From: Alligator mississippiensis
Taxonomy: Eukaryota > Chordata > Crocodylia > Alligatoridae
Length of the DNA stretch: 64,000 nt
Direction of reading: 5' to 3'
Assembly: GCF_030867095.1 (NCBI RefSeq)
Contig: NC_081830.1
Coordinates: 33,091,832 to 33,155,831 of the forward strand
Of this stretch, positions 46,111-58,351 are shown piece after piece. The translations under genes and the position numbers were made by a program. How positions within the stretch are numbered: position 1 is the stretch's first letter; every line of letters starts with the position of its first letter. The notes below the pieces were generated by a model that saw only the letters and a program-made list of their open reading frames with translations, was not told the origin of the DNA and did not search any database.

Positions 46111-49100
46111 GTGTGGCATGCACGTGTCACCTGCATGTTGCCTCCCAGCCCCTCTTCTGCTGGGACACTGCCAAACTGCATCACCCAGGATGCTGGGATA
46201 ATGAGCACTACCCCCTAGAACAGCATCCAGGAAGCCCTTGGGAGATGCACTTGGCTTCGCTTGCTGCCTGCATGCTTGAGGTGGCCTCTTGTTTTGGCCC
46301 TTTGCACAAACAGAGGGGCCTGGCTCCATCCAGCCACTTGAAGATGTTGTTTCTCCTGAGCCACCAAAGTGGCATGACAGCTCTTGTCTTCGTGTAGTCG
46401 CTGCTGCCACGTCTGCAAGCTGGCAACCCCTATGTCTCAGCAAAACCGTAGCTGGTTGTGCCGTGTCCAAGTGCTCTGTGAAATCTGTGTCTTGTACTGT
46501 CTGTGGCACTGCTCCTGTCTCCTAGAGATAAAACCCGCTGAACCCAAATCCGTGTCTCTGGGAAATGGTGATTGCGCCCTTTGCTTGAGGGGCAAGGCAT
46601 CTGCCCACACAGGCCAGGGGCAGCTGTCAGGGCAGGGGCTGAGTGCCATGCTGGTAACTGACTTTTCCATGTTGATGAAGGGGGGAGGAGGGGACAAGAA
46701 GAACTGGGTGTCATTGAGGTGGGCAAGCTACTTCAGGAGAATGCCTAGAAAGTAGTGAAGTATAAATCCCAGGCAAAGGTGTGCAACTTGGATAAGGCTC
46801 AGTGCTGCAGCCAGAGGCTGGGAGACCACACTGCCCCTCACCTCACCTCTGGCAGCTGCTTGTCCCTATCCACCCACTTTAAGTCCCTTTTGCAGCACTC
46901 CCTGAGTTCAGGGGGAAGGGGGATGCTGCCCCAGCTGTCGTGGCAGGAGGGGAGAAATGAGATCTGCCAGGCAAATGTAGCTGGGGCAGAAAAGAACACA
47001 AGGCCTCATGGTGATGGGGAGGAAGACCTCCAGGCCTGAGTACAGGGACAGCTACAGCCTCCTAGGAGCAACCAAGCTAACACTTGGAACACAGGGTGAG
47101 GTCAGTGAAATTCATGCAGGAGGCAATGAGAAATAGCAGCTAGTTGCTGCAGCTTCAGCTGTGGGGTGGAAGGGGGGAAGTTCAAGGATGTGACCCTAAA
47201 AATATATGACTGTCTCACCTGGTCTAGAGGGAGAGAAATTATGGAGGGCAGTGCCAGGCCTCCTTGGAGATGTAAGATGGGATTAAGTGAGCACGGAGGC
47301 TGTACATGCCTGCACTCAGTGTTTTGGAAACCCAGTGACGTCCCATGGGAAGTGATGCTGCCATCTCACCCAGGCATGGACTTCACACTGTTTTCTAGCT
47401 TGTGCGATTCTGTGTGTAGGGAGCAGCTGGAGCTACTATCAGAGAAAAAAGCAATGCTTGGGTTCCCCTAGCTTGGAACAAGCCCAGCTGCAGAAGCAAA
47501 GCTCCTGCTTGCCTTGCACCCCCTGGTAGTGAAATAAAACGGAGAAGAAACCCCCAAGACCTGATGCTGATGCAGGAGTGTTTCTGGGTCACATCAGTCA
47601 CAGACACATCTGGGAAATGGGGGGCCTCGTCCCAGCTCTGCCACTGAGCAGCTTACAGCCCTGGCAAGTCCCCCCTTGCCTCTTGTCTCGCTTCTCACCG
47701 TGTATTGTCAGTCTGTCCGTCCGTCAACAGAAGATGGAAAAAGTATGCAAAAAATGCATCGTGACAAAAAGACTGGCCAGGACCAGCTGCCGCCTCCTCT
47801 CCCCACTGCCCCCAGCCATAGAAAAGGAAAGTACAACTTGATATGGAAACTCAGCAGCCACCTGTCCCAGGAGTACTGCTGTGACCTGAAAAGTGATGGG
47901 ACCCTCATGCACTGGGCCCTCATCATGGATAGTCTTTGTGGGAGGGGTGCAGAAGCCAGGCTGATGGGCAGCCATATACAGGGCTGAGCTAGACAGTGGT
48001 ACCCCAGCCACCCTCCAGTCCCCAAAGAGCCATCCAGGTAGCGCCATGGCTAGAAGGCCGGTGCTAGCCCCCTGGTAGTTGCAGAGGTGGGCTGCAAGGG
48101 TGGCTATATCGGGAGGCTGAGGAAGTCGACGGACACCTACTCTGCAGCGTACCCCCGGTGCCAGGGGAGCCATGCAGAGACACAGGGCGCTTCAGCAGAT
48201 GCTGCCACACAGGAAGCAGCAGTGCTGCCTTAAGGCTTCACTCAGAGGTAGACATAATTAACACATTTCCCATTACAATTTTATATCCTGTAAAACACAT
48301 CCCCATGCTCAGAGGACCAGGTGCCTCCAGGGGGGCCACAGCTGAGAGCCTTGAGGATCATGATGGAGCATCAGCCTATTTCACACTAACATCCACCTCC
48401 ACTCAACCACCCAGGCTTGTCCCTGCATGGGCGTCACAGCTGCTGAGCTCAGACCTGTGAGTTCCTAACTCTGCTTGACAAGCACATGTGTGCACACTTC
48501 CTCTCACCTCCCCTGAGAGCCACAGCGACAGGCCGATGGATGACACAAGGCCTGTTTCAATGAGCATGCCGCCAGCTGCACATCTGCAAGTGCTTTGGGA
48601 CGCCACTGGCGCACGCTGTTAGCAGGCTGGGTAAGGCCTAGCCAGGCGAACATGTCGGTCAGCACAGTTCCCTACTGCCAAACACGTGCAGGAAGCTGGT
48701 TGGCTGGGCTTCTACACGCCCCCCCCCTCCGGACTCCATGGTAGGAAAAATAACGGTTTCCACTAAATACTTCCCCTGCACTCTGCTGTGGAAACAATGG
48801 TTGTGCCCCAGAGCAGTAACACAGACTGGCTCTCTTGATATGATGCAGGTATCCCTACGAAGAGCTGGGGAACCTGTCTATCATACTTGATGTCTCAGTC
48901 CATCTATGCTGTGACAGCACATAGATCCTTCTTCCCCAGCTTCCCTGCTCCATGCCAGAGCAGGGTATCAGAGGCCCTAACAGGCAGCCCAGCCTCAGCT
49001 AATGGCCTCATTGGCCAGACCTGCCCAGGGGCTCTGACTGGCAGTCTACCAAGGTAGCTGACCAGCTAGCTGGCCACTGTCTGGGTCACTGATTTAGCTG

Positions 49101-49170
49101 CAGGGGAGAGCAGCCTCCTGTGGACTTCCACCCACGAGGGCAGATGGCAGGCCAGCTCTCAGCTCTTTGA
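46111..49170. other. Intergenic DNA between PFKL and CFAP410, left part
   Basis: No gene is recognised. Short ORFs here are isolated and lack splice context or protein-like sequence. Confidence 0.45.
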
Positions 49171-49174
49171 GTCG

Positions 49175-49560
49175 CAGAGTGACGGGGCTGGAAGGGAGCT
49201 CCAGAGGTCACATCTGGTCCACCCCCCTGCCTCAGACAGGGTCAGCTTAGACAAACCAAATCTAAACTCTACATAAGACAGCTGTCAAACCTGACACAGC
49301 ACAGACCCAACCCTGTCACAGGAAAAGCAGGAGGACCACGGCAGACAGTGTCCTGCTGCTATGAAATGTCAATATATGCTTGCGAGATCCCAGGTAGAGG
49401 GTCACACAGGGTAAAATTCCTTCCTGACCTAAAAAATGGCATCGGGCTGACCCTGAGCTGAGGGGCAAGACCCTCTAGCCAAGAACATCCAGCTTTGGTC
49501 CCCACAGGAACACGGGCACAGCCCAGTCACAGCCCCATCTTTGGCTGTAGCCAACATGCA
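49175..49560 (-). mobile_element. CR1-related dispersed repeat
   Basis: It starts GGGGCTGGAAGGGAGCTCC, then GGTAAAATTCCTTCCTGACC and GGGGCAAGACCCTCTAGCC, the same family as 24320-24870. Confidence 0.7.
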
Positions 49561-49599
49561 GTGCCTCTGTGGGAGAGGTATGCCTCTCCAATCCTGTGC

Positions 49600-49860
49600 T
49601 CTCTGGTTTCCTGGCTCCTGACCCTACTGGACTCTGGCTTTTGGAAGCCCCCTTGGATCCAATAACTTGGTTTCTAACTGACTGTAACACCAGGCGGACC
49701 CTCACCCCTGCACTGGCATCTGACACCTGACCCTGGCCTTAGCCTGTGACTCTGCCCCTGGAATTCCCTGTGGATCTGCTAATTTGGTCTCTGATTCTTG
49801 TCCCCGGACTCAACCTTCAATTTGGCTTCTGGCACCCATTTAGCTCATCTCAGCAGCCAT
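49600..49860. repeat. Loose CTGGCTYCTGACCCTG-type tandem repeat
   Basis: CTGGCTCCTGACCC, CTGACACCTGACCCTGG, TGTGACTCTGCCCCTGG and related phrases recur about every 20-40 bases. The units are diverged. Confidence 0.45.
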
Positions 49861-50420
49861 GCCCATTACCTTGGCCAGACCAGGCATAACCACTGCCATC
49901 CCCTCTTGAAGGTTAGTGACATCCTAATGCAGTGGTCTAGCTGATGTGGAGGCAGAACACCATCGTCACACAATGGAGTTTGACATCTGGTAACTCAGGA
50001 GCTGTTTGAGCCTGTACGAAAGGATGACAAGAGCAGCTCCATGGCAAGAGCAGAGTGAAAAGCAGTGGTGGCTCCCACTTGCATTCAGGAGGCTGCATCC
50101 CATCTCTGACTGATACCCCTTGTGTAGCCAGCCTACTGGGTGCTTGGAAGCTGTGCTCAAGGGCCTCACCCTATCTACTGCCACAGGAACATAGTGGAGC
50201 ATTGGTAGAAAGGCTGGCAGAGACCAATCAAGGTGCATAGCCAGCAGCTGTCAAATGCCCAGCTGAGAGCAGGACCACGTTCTTTTTGTGTTTGGTCCCA
50301 GGCAGTTGCAGAGACACAGGCTTCAGCTACACTCAGCTCTTGGCTCTAGGTGTAGGCCATGAAGCTGCTCCATCTCCCTGCGGGAACAGACAAGGAATCC
50401 ACTCACATTTCCCTCATCAC

Positions 50421-50522
50421 CAGGGATCGCGGTTTTCTCTGGAAAAAGAAATATTCCCCAGTTGTAGGATTAAAAAAAGTAAACCCAAATCCATATTTTT
50501 ATGCAATTAAAATGAGACACCA

Positions 50523-50558
<36 letters not shown>

Positions 50559-50661
50559 TAGTAGTGTTTCATTTTAATCACAGAAAAATGTGGATGTGGG
50601 GTTACTTTTTTTAATCCAAAAATTGGGGATTTTTTTTTATCAAGGAAAACCAGGATCCCTG
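50421..50661. mobile_element. Palindromic hAT-type MITE with a GT microsatellite at its apex
   Basis: Arms of about 100 bp are inverted copies, for example GGATTAAAAAAAGTAA against TTACTTTTTTTAATCC. The flanking 8-mers ctcatcac and ctcattac match at seven positions. The ends are CAGGGATC and GGATCCCTG. Confidence 0.85.
50526..50556. repeat. (GT)n microsatellite
   Basis: About 15 uninterrupted TG units lie in the loop of the surrounding palindrome. Confidence 0.97.
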
Positions 50662-50669
50662 CTCATTAC

Positions 50670-53600
50670 CCTTCCTTGCTTCTCTAAGCCAGAATCACAT
50701 TTCCCTCCCTCCCCCCCAGAACAAATCAAAACTATTTCTGGCCAGTGGTAGAAAACCATCGCATCCCTTGGCGAGGCAAGAGACAGGATTGGCCTAAATG
50801 CACAATCCTATCTAAACTTAGCATTTGAATCACGTGAGTAGCGAGCCTGATGGTGTTAGTACCACCTCTCCTGGCTGCTGTGCTCCCGGGGTCAGAGTCA
50901 CAGCTTGCCTTTTGGCAGATGCGTGCCCCCAGAGACCCAGCTTTTTAACAGCTTCCAAGTTCTGCGTGTGAAAATTTTCCTCCCAGATTTCAAGCTGGGA
51001 TCTCATGCCAGACCCTGGTGGAACCAGCCAGGCCCTGGCTCCACAGCAGTGGAAATGGGTCTCAAAGGAGCTGACTGCCCCTTTTGCCTCTTTTGAGTAA
51101 TGGCCACTGGGGCAGTCTCCAGCACTTGCCTTTTGGTTCCTATCAATTAGTTAAGAAAAGGCTGATTTAAGCCTTGTGCATCTTTCATCCTTTAGCCAAC
51201 CACATGGCCAGCTTCAAACTGACGCTCATGAAGCTATTGTGAATGACGGGGTATTCTCTGCAGGATCTCTGGCCACCAGTCTCCAACAAAACCACCACGT
51301 CTGTCACTTTGCCTGCGTGAGCAGCTCTGTCTCAACCCCTTACCTGGGGTGGGCAAGTACTGCACATACCACAGTGTATGTCTGTGCCTAGCAGGGCCTG
51401 CTGTCTCATTCTCCCCATGACCTAAATTGCCACACACCTATCCCTGTGTGCAAAAGGGCCCAAGAAGGTGCCTCCCTGGTATTCCCATGGCTGCTGCTCC
51501 TTGCTAGGACATTCTCAGGGCTGCTGCCTGGTGTCCCTGGGCAAGCATTCAACTGAGCTGTTGATAAATGGGTGCAGCATTCAGGGAGCTGGAGAGAGGC
51601 CATGTTTGCTGAATTTGGTGCTCATGAATTTGGTATCTCTTTGAGACTTGTGCCTGGAGCAAGCAGAGAGGCTCCCTTCTACACAGGTTTCCTTTTGAGT
51701 CCGCCTTCCTCAAACACTGCCACAGGACATCAGGAGCTATGGGAATGGTGTAACTAGATGTTGGTCTGCATGGCTGGGGAACGCAGATGAGGAGCACTTA
51801 GGCCAAAGAAAAGCTGAGCCAGAAAGAGTGAAAATAAGTGCTACTGCATCACTGTAACACAGGGAAGATGGTCACCTCCTGTTCAGAGAGACCCCGGTTC
51901 CGTAACAAGCGTGGGGTGCAGGGTTGTATTCAGGTAGTGAGACTATACAACAGGGTATTCAGACAGCAAATGGACCATCCCCAACTATATCACCCTATCC
52001 CTTTCCCTTCCCAAACTGTTGTGCTGCCTTCCACTCCCTGCCCTGTGTCCCTGCCTAATCCATGGCTCTGCTTTCTGCTCCCTGCCCAGCTGCCTGCACG
52101 CCACGCACCAATGCTGTCTGTACCACTTGTGGCACACATGCTGTGGATTGCTTCTAGGGGGCTGATGCTTGGGGCACGAGTGACGGCTGTGGATGAATGA
52201 TATGGCTGAAGCAAACAGAGGGAGAATCAGGGCTCATTGAAAATAATCCTGAAAGAGGGGAGGAAACAATTAAACCTGTAAACACTAAGGATGAAAGATG
52301 AAAAGCCGGGAGGAAGCTTGCAGCCGAGATGATGGAACAGCTGAAAAAATAAGGAGCTGTAAGCAGAAGACTGTTTTCCTGCTCCCTGTGGCAACAACCT
52401 CATGCTTAGTCTTTTTAATTTCTTCTCTCAGGACAGCTAAAATTCCTGGTGCCTGAGGGTCTACAAGGACTGCAGGAGCAAAGAGCAGCTCTTCATTCCC
52501 CTGGTGTTCAAAGGCATGATCTCTAGCAGCTGGCCAGCCTTCAGAGAAGCTCAGGGAGAGATGGGGCTCACAGGCCTTGGCAGCCCCGCTGCCTTGGAGA
52601 AGTGTGAGCCACTAAAGGGAGGAGAGAGCAAAACATTTTTAACGACAAAGAGAAGCTGCATAGAAGTGCCTGGCAGTTCTGTGGGAAGGCTTCCTCAAGG
52701 TATAAGGTAAATCCATCCAGTTAAAAATCTTGCTCTTTAGCCTGAGGTTAATGGTGGGTAATTACAATTGCCTTGGTAAATTGGGAACTGCTCTAGTATT
52801 AGGATCTAATTTGTTAACAGGACCTTACTCTTGGTCCCAGACCTCCTGTCCTGGCATGGAGACAGAATGCTTCGACTAGACTTGCACTGCCTCATCTCAT
52901 GGCATAGATGCTGGGTGGGTCTCATAGTTAGCACAAGGATGCTCAGGTCAGGTCAGGTACATCTTCAGCCACCACTTGGAGAACTCTATTAGACACATCT
53001 ATCTAGTAACGTGTCTAGATTTTACCCTGGTGCCTGTCAAAAGCAAGCACTCCAACTACCTCCTCTGTTCCCTGCATTCTGGACTGTGTGCAAGCTAAAG
53101 AAGTAAGGCTCAGCTGTAAGTTTGGTTGAAGTACAGTTAGTAGCTCTCTCAGCCTACAACCACCTGCAAGTGGCAGACCTGTATTTTCCCACCCAGTCTC
53201 TTGGGTTCCTCAAAGGTCTCACTGATCGATGTGCTTCTGTGTAGGCAAAAGACCTGGTGCCTCAGTGACTTGTAAAATCTGGCCCTTGCAGGCTTGTGAT
53301 CACCACTTGGGCCCTTGGGCATATGCTTCTTGCTCTATTTGTTGATGAAAATGTGAGAAGCATTTCTGGTAGCAATCACGTCAGCAGGGAGGGTGGGCAA
53401 GATCCACACTGTCAGAGCAGACCCACCATAAACTACCCGTATCCTGATAAAGTCACCTTGAGGAATCCTTCAAAAGTTTTAGTGGAGGAAAATCCCAGGA
53501 ATTGGATCACTCTGCCACTGCTCTTCCCACAGCTACATTCCCCCTGCACCGAAGCTTCTCTGCCTCTTGATGCTAAGAGGCTTCTCGCCTGTATTTTACC

Positions 53601-54120
53601 AAGATTAAGCCTTTCCGTTAGCCTCTCTAGCTCTTCATTGACGGAACAGACAGAACTAAATGCACAGTAGTTATAGCCCTGAGAGGTCTAATTGGATCCA
53701 AAAGTTGTGTAAAACTGTTTATGCGACTCTCAAGGGAAAGCCTCCATCTATGATGTGAGCCCATTTCCCTAGATTACAGGCTGCATCCATAAGGTTTTCC
53801 TCATGAGGTCTCCATAAACAGTATCTTCCGAGCTGCCACCTCCAGCTCAAGACAGACCTTCAACCAAGGACTGTACCTTTGTGGAGGCTTCAAATGATGC
53901 TGATTTTGGTCAGATGATCCTTCCATCTCTGTTTGCTGAGGCGACTCTTAAGACCCACCTCCAGGCACGTGTAGGCAGTACTTCAGAGCCACCCCCAAAT
54001 AAGAACACATCTGGACAATCATGCAAAGGAGGAAAGGACATTACTTACCAATACCTGGAGTTCTTCTAGATGGGCATGTGTCGCCTGCCTTCCTTCCTCT
54101 TCCTCGGAGTCATGAGCTAC
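50670..54120. other. Intergenic DNA, no recognised gene
   Basis: 52024-52170 shares TTTCTGCTCCCTGCCC and GCACGCCACG-type text with the hAT family of 60871 in reverse orientation. Otherwise nothing is recognised. A 124-codon ORF near 53300 has no family resemblance. Confidence 0.4.
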
Positions 54121-54775
54121 AGGGGAGCTAGGGAGTCATAATTGACCATAAAATGAATATGAGCCACCAGTGTGATGCTACAGTTAGCAGAGCAAAAAAA
54201 TACGCTGGCATGCATCAACCAATACATCTCAAGCAAAACTAAGGAAGTTATTCTCCTGCTTTAGTGGACATTGATGAGGCCACAGCTGGAGTAATACGTC
54301 TGGTTCTGGGCACCACACTTAAAGGATGTGAAGAAGCTTGAGGGTCCGAAGAGCCACTCGCATGATTAGAGGCCTGAATAGCAAGCCACATGAGGAATGA
54401 CTGACAGATATGGGACTGTTCAGTCTAGAAAAGAGAACTTTGGGAGGATTTACAAATATATCAGGAGTGAGCACCAGGGGATAGGCAAACAACTATTCAC
54501 CAAAGTGCCCCAGGGCAAAACCAGAAGCAAGTCATACACTCCTGAAAGTAGTTTTCAGACCAGATACAAGGACAATTTTTTTCAGTTTGTGTGACCAGAC
54601 TCTGAATAGACTCCCAGCAGGGATGGTGCAGGCACCTACCCTGGAGATCTTCAAAGGGACATTGGACACACACCTTTGGGGTTGACTCCAGAAATCTTTC
54701 CTGCCTAGAGCAGGAGGACTGGACCCAATAATCTCAAGGGGTCCCTTCCAGACCTAAAGTTCTGTGAATCTGTAA
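54121..54775 (+). mobile_element. Old CR1 LINE 3' region
   Basis: Plus-strand CR1 text: GAGTCATAATTGACCATAAA, a GGCCACAGCTGGAGTAATAC segment and the 3' end AAGGGGTCCCTTCCAGACCT. It is too decayed for a long frame. Confidence 0.8.
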
Positions 54776-55241
54776 ATCAGTGTTTGAGATTAAACTGAAG
54801 AGCAGGAAGTGTGTGCCACCATTCAGCCCTTTGGCACAGGGCTGGGGCACCTGTTGTGGGGGCTAAGGCACAAGCCTCTGGATAAAGGTTTAGGGGCTGA
54901 GCAAACCCACAGGTGGGAATGCCTATGGGGACAGTACACCTTACATCTTAAAGAACTCCCATGTCTGGTAATAAGTAGGTAGATATGTTTCCAGTGTAGA
55001 TATGGCTTATGGTGCGCCCCTGAAATGTAGCTTCTTCCTTCTGCCAGTCCAACCTCTAAACTACATCAGGTTACAACCGCCCTGACCTACCTCCTAACTG
55101 CACCATGCCCTCCTACACTGCAGTGTTTCTAAATCGCTGATTACTGAAAGACAGCTGCACCTTGACGTTAGAAGCGTATTGTGCTAGCAGCTGAGCACAC
55201 ATGAAGAAAGAGATTGTCACTGCCCCAATTTGCTGAGTTGT

Positions 55242-55977
55242 TGTTGTAGTTGTTGTGTTGGTCTAAGGACATAGGTAGGCAAGGTTCTTTGGGTAGATGT
55301 AACATATTTTATTGGACCAACTGAGTAGTTGGAAAAAAGTTCTTTGCAAGCATTCGGGCACAACCAACCTTATTCAGACACAGGGAGTCTCTGCTGTTCT
55401 AATCCTCAAAGGGAACTTACAAAATACCTTTCATAGATGAGCCCATGAACTTCACTTCATAAATCTACTGGATACAAAAAATCATGGACTCAATATAGAC
55501 ATTGGATTTGACACATTATAACCAGCCTGACATTTGATTCACCAGGTACCTGCCAGACCTGACCTTTTACACTTTTCTTTCCCCCCACTTCCTCCCCTCC
55601 CTTCCTTTTCTACCCTTTGTCTTCCTAATTTTCAGCTATTTACTTTTTCACAGACAGCCTCTTTTCTGCCTTGGAAAACTACTACAGTAGAGTCTCCCTT
55701 ATGTAACTTTGGCTTCTTCCCAACCCCCCCCCCGCCCTTTGTTCCAACCTCCTTTCCCTTCTCTGCCTTTTGTTTTCCTAATTTCCACCTATTTATAGTC
55801 TCACTAACATCCTGTCTACATGTTTAGCTTCTTTCATTCCTTGGGAGTCTCAGAACAGCAGAGGTTCCCTATGCCTGAAGAAGGGTGATTGTACCTGAAA
55901 GTTTGCAAAGAGCTTTTTTTCTAATTACTCAGTTGGTCTAATAAAAGATATCACATCTACCCAAAGAACCTTGCCTA
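55242..55977. mobile_element. Long copy of the GGGTAGATGT fold-back family
   Basis: The left end has GGCAAGGTTCTTTGGGTAGA and the right end TCTACCCAAAGAACCTTGCC. Inner inverted pieces (CTCTGCTGTTCT and AGAACAGCAGAG) flank about 450 bp of C/T-rich spacer. A CTGAAGA and GAAA motif pair lies at 55875-55900. Confidence 0.75.
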
Positions 55978-57255
55978 TCACTGCTTCAAAGAACTCGCTC
56001 TAAATAGACCAGGCGATAGAAATTGAGAGGAAAGCTAAACTTGTCCAAGGCACACGCTACACGGAAAGCATCTTGTGAAACCATGCTAGCTGATTTGAAT
56101 TACAGAATGGGCTGCTGCTTAGTGAGGCCCTTTCAGAGTATGCAGCATCTCTGGGAGACCCTGCATTTCAGTGTATTACCTGCCAAAGCAGCTGAATGGT
56201 AATCCAGCAGCAAAGCCAGGATGGGCTGGACAACCCTGGCATAGCTGAGGTCTTTTGCTGGCAACCTAATTATTTTTAATAAAAAATAAAGCCTTATTAA
56301 CACCAGGATGAACAGAGGAGACAATTATTTCTTTATAAAGCAGCAGCAATTAGAAGAGTAAATAACTGCTTCTGGACACGTAGAGAATGACAAAGACAAC
56401 TACAGGGTCTCTTTATGGCTCAGGCGTTCTTACCCTGTCACTTCAGGCTCTTTTCCAGCTCTGGGAGACTAGAGGCAGAAATAATAGAACTGATGTCTCT
56501 GTTTTAACAGGCTGGTTCTGTAGGGGATTTCAGACAGCCTGCTCAGCTTTGCATGAAAACAAGCAGGGAAAAAATGAGGTCACAGGGGTGGGGTCAGGAC
56601 CTTTGGAACAGAACCCGATAGTTAGAAGACAGAGTGGCAGGCAACTATGGGCCAAACTCTGGTCTGCTATACAGGGCCCAAAAATGAGCTTTGTACAGAG
56701 AACCTTCACATTGCTGGAGGTGAGAGGCCCTTGCTCTAGCCTGACTCTAGCGGAGAAAGGACACAGGAGTCAAGTTGCTGGGCTGAAGCCTGCACAATGG
56801 AACAATAGAATATGCAGGCCCTGACCCAAACTTAACTACTGCTGGGGAGAGAGGTACAGAGGAGCAGAGTTCCAGGGAAGACAATGACCCCAGACTGCTG
56901 TTCAGGCCTTGTGCTGGTCTCTAATCCTATCAGGATTTAGAATTGGGCACCATTTGTTAAAAAAACAGCAGGGGCAACTATGTGGTATTTTGTCTACTGT
57001 GTTTCTGTGTGTCCCTGCTTGCAACTTTGTTAAATCAGCCCCTCATTACTTAAAGAGTAGCATCCTTTGCCCTGTCTAGAAGAAAGCAAAGTATAGCTGG
57101 ATCCTCTTCCCTCTTCTCTTATGAAGATTGATATTGTGTGCGAAATACTCAGCCGAATGTTTTTTTTATTGAGCATTTAACAGTTCTAATGAGCTCTGCC
57201 TCTTCGTTAAAGAAAAGCCATCAGCTTCCCCGCTGAGCAAATACCCCAGAAACCC

Positions 57256-58222
57256 TTTATTTCCTTCTCACTGATACCATGGGTGTTTGCTTCTGCTCTC
57301 CTTGTAGGCTTTTCTCAGAGGCGGAGGAGACAAGGGGTGAGTGGTGGTGCAGAGCAGAGCTGAACTTTGAAGTACAGGAGAGAGCAGGTTGCCACCCAGA
57401 AGCTTCAACTTAGACCCAAATGCAACAACTATCTTTAGAGTCACTCTCAACAGACAAGAGGCCATTGGTTCTGAAACACAGAGTACAAAGCTTGACTAGA
57501 AAAAAAGGGAAGGGTGGAAATAAACTAATACTTTGACTCCAAGCTCTGAGAAATGCACTACAGATTTAATGATTATCATAGGACATGTCCATTTTGTAAA
57601 CTAGATTTCATAAAAATAAACTTCACTGAGGGAAGCTGCTGTTGAAGTCTTCTCCCACTCCTGAAGGCATAGTATATGCCCTTGCTGGGATACTATCCGA
57701 TAGGCCAATTACCGCAGCTAGATGGCTGCAGCCCAGCCTTGCTGTGACAGGTTTGTTCCAATATCGGCTTTAGTAGATAGTAGATATGGCGTTTCTTGCT
57801 GCTGGAAAGGCCCCCTCCCATTCTATTTCATTAGCACAAGTAGCAGCAGATACTAATCTCTCTTATTCCTCTTATATTGCTCACTTTTGCCTGAGGACTC
57901 CTAGCAAAGCCCTGAGCCAGCCACACATATTACAAACACAGCAGAGCCTGTTACGCAGGCTAAAAGTATTCAATACGACTACATCAGATGCTCTGAGTAC
58001 AGGCACAACATGCACAGCCAAGGGGAATGTCATGCGGTTATGAGAACTTGTTTCTTCTTACAGTCAGTAGAATCCTAGCAAACCCACCCACAAGTAAAGT
58101 GCAGCAGGATACAGATTTCCCCTGTAGCCTGAAGTGCATGTAGGCAGCAGCAGGTGCTACTAGTCTGGTTCTGGTGCTGTGAACCCACCAAATGGCTACT
58201 CCAGAGAGTTCTGCAACAGGCA
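57256..58222 (-). other. CFAP410: CFAP410 3' untranslated region (inferred end)
   Basis: It runs from the stop to the first AATAAA on the minus strand (57256-57261). A weaker ATTAAA lies at 57565-57570 and could give a shorter end. A second AATAAA lies at 57165-57170. No repeat is evident inside. Confidence 0.5.
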
Positions 58223-58351
58223 CTATCGTTCTTCCTGCAGCTCCTTCTTCTGTAAGGCTTGGAGTCTCCTTCCCACCGTCTGGTGGACAATTTCCAGTCC
58301 CTCTGTGTCCAGTTCTTTCATGAGCAGCAGGATGGCGTTCAGGATGTTGTT
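58223..58351 (-). CDS. CFAP410: CFAP410 last coding exon, C-terminal helical domain
   Basis: It encodes 42 residues and TAG, from [10 protein letters not shown] to QKKELQEER. Human has [20 protein letters not shown]. This helical tail oligomerises and is needed for partner binding in studied homologues. Acceptor gtcttaacag. Confidence 0.94.
   Translation of the reverse strand, partial: NNILNAILLLMKELDTEGLEIVHQTVGRRLQALQKKELQEER

Noticed and set aside
45919-46509. 196-codon minus-strand ORF over the PFKL 3' end
   Set aside because: It is antisense to the 3' UTR and flank, with no recognisable domain, and does not connect to CFAP410 exons.
53296-53670. 124-codon ORF in the intergenic gap
   Set aside because: No family resemblance, no splice sites around it in keeping with a gene, and no start context of note.
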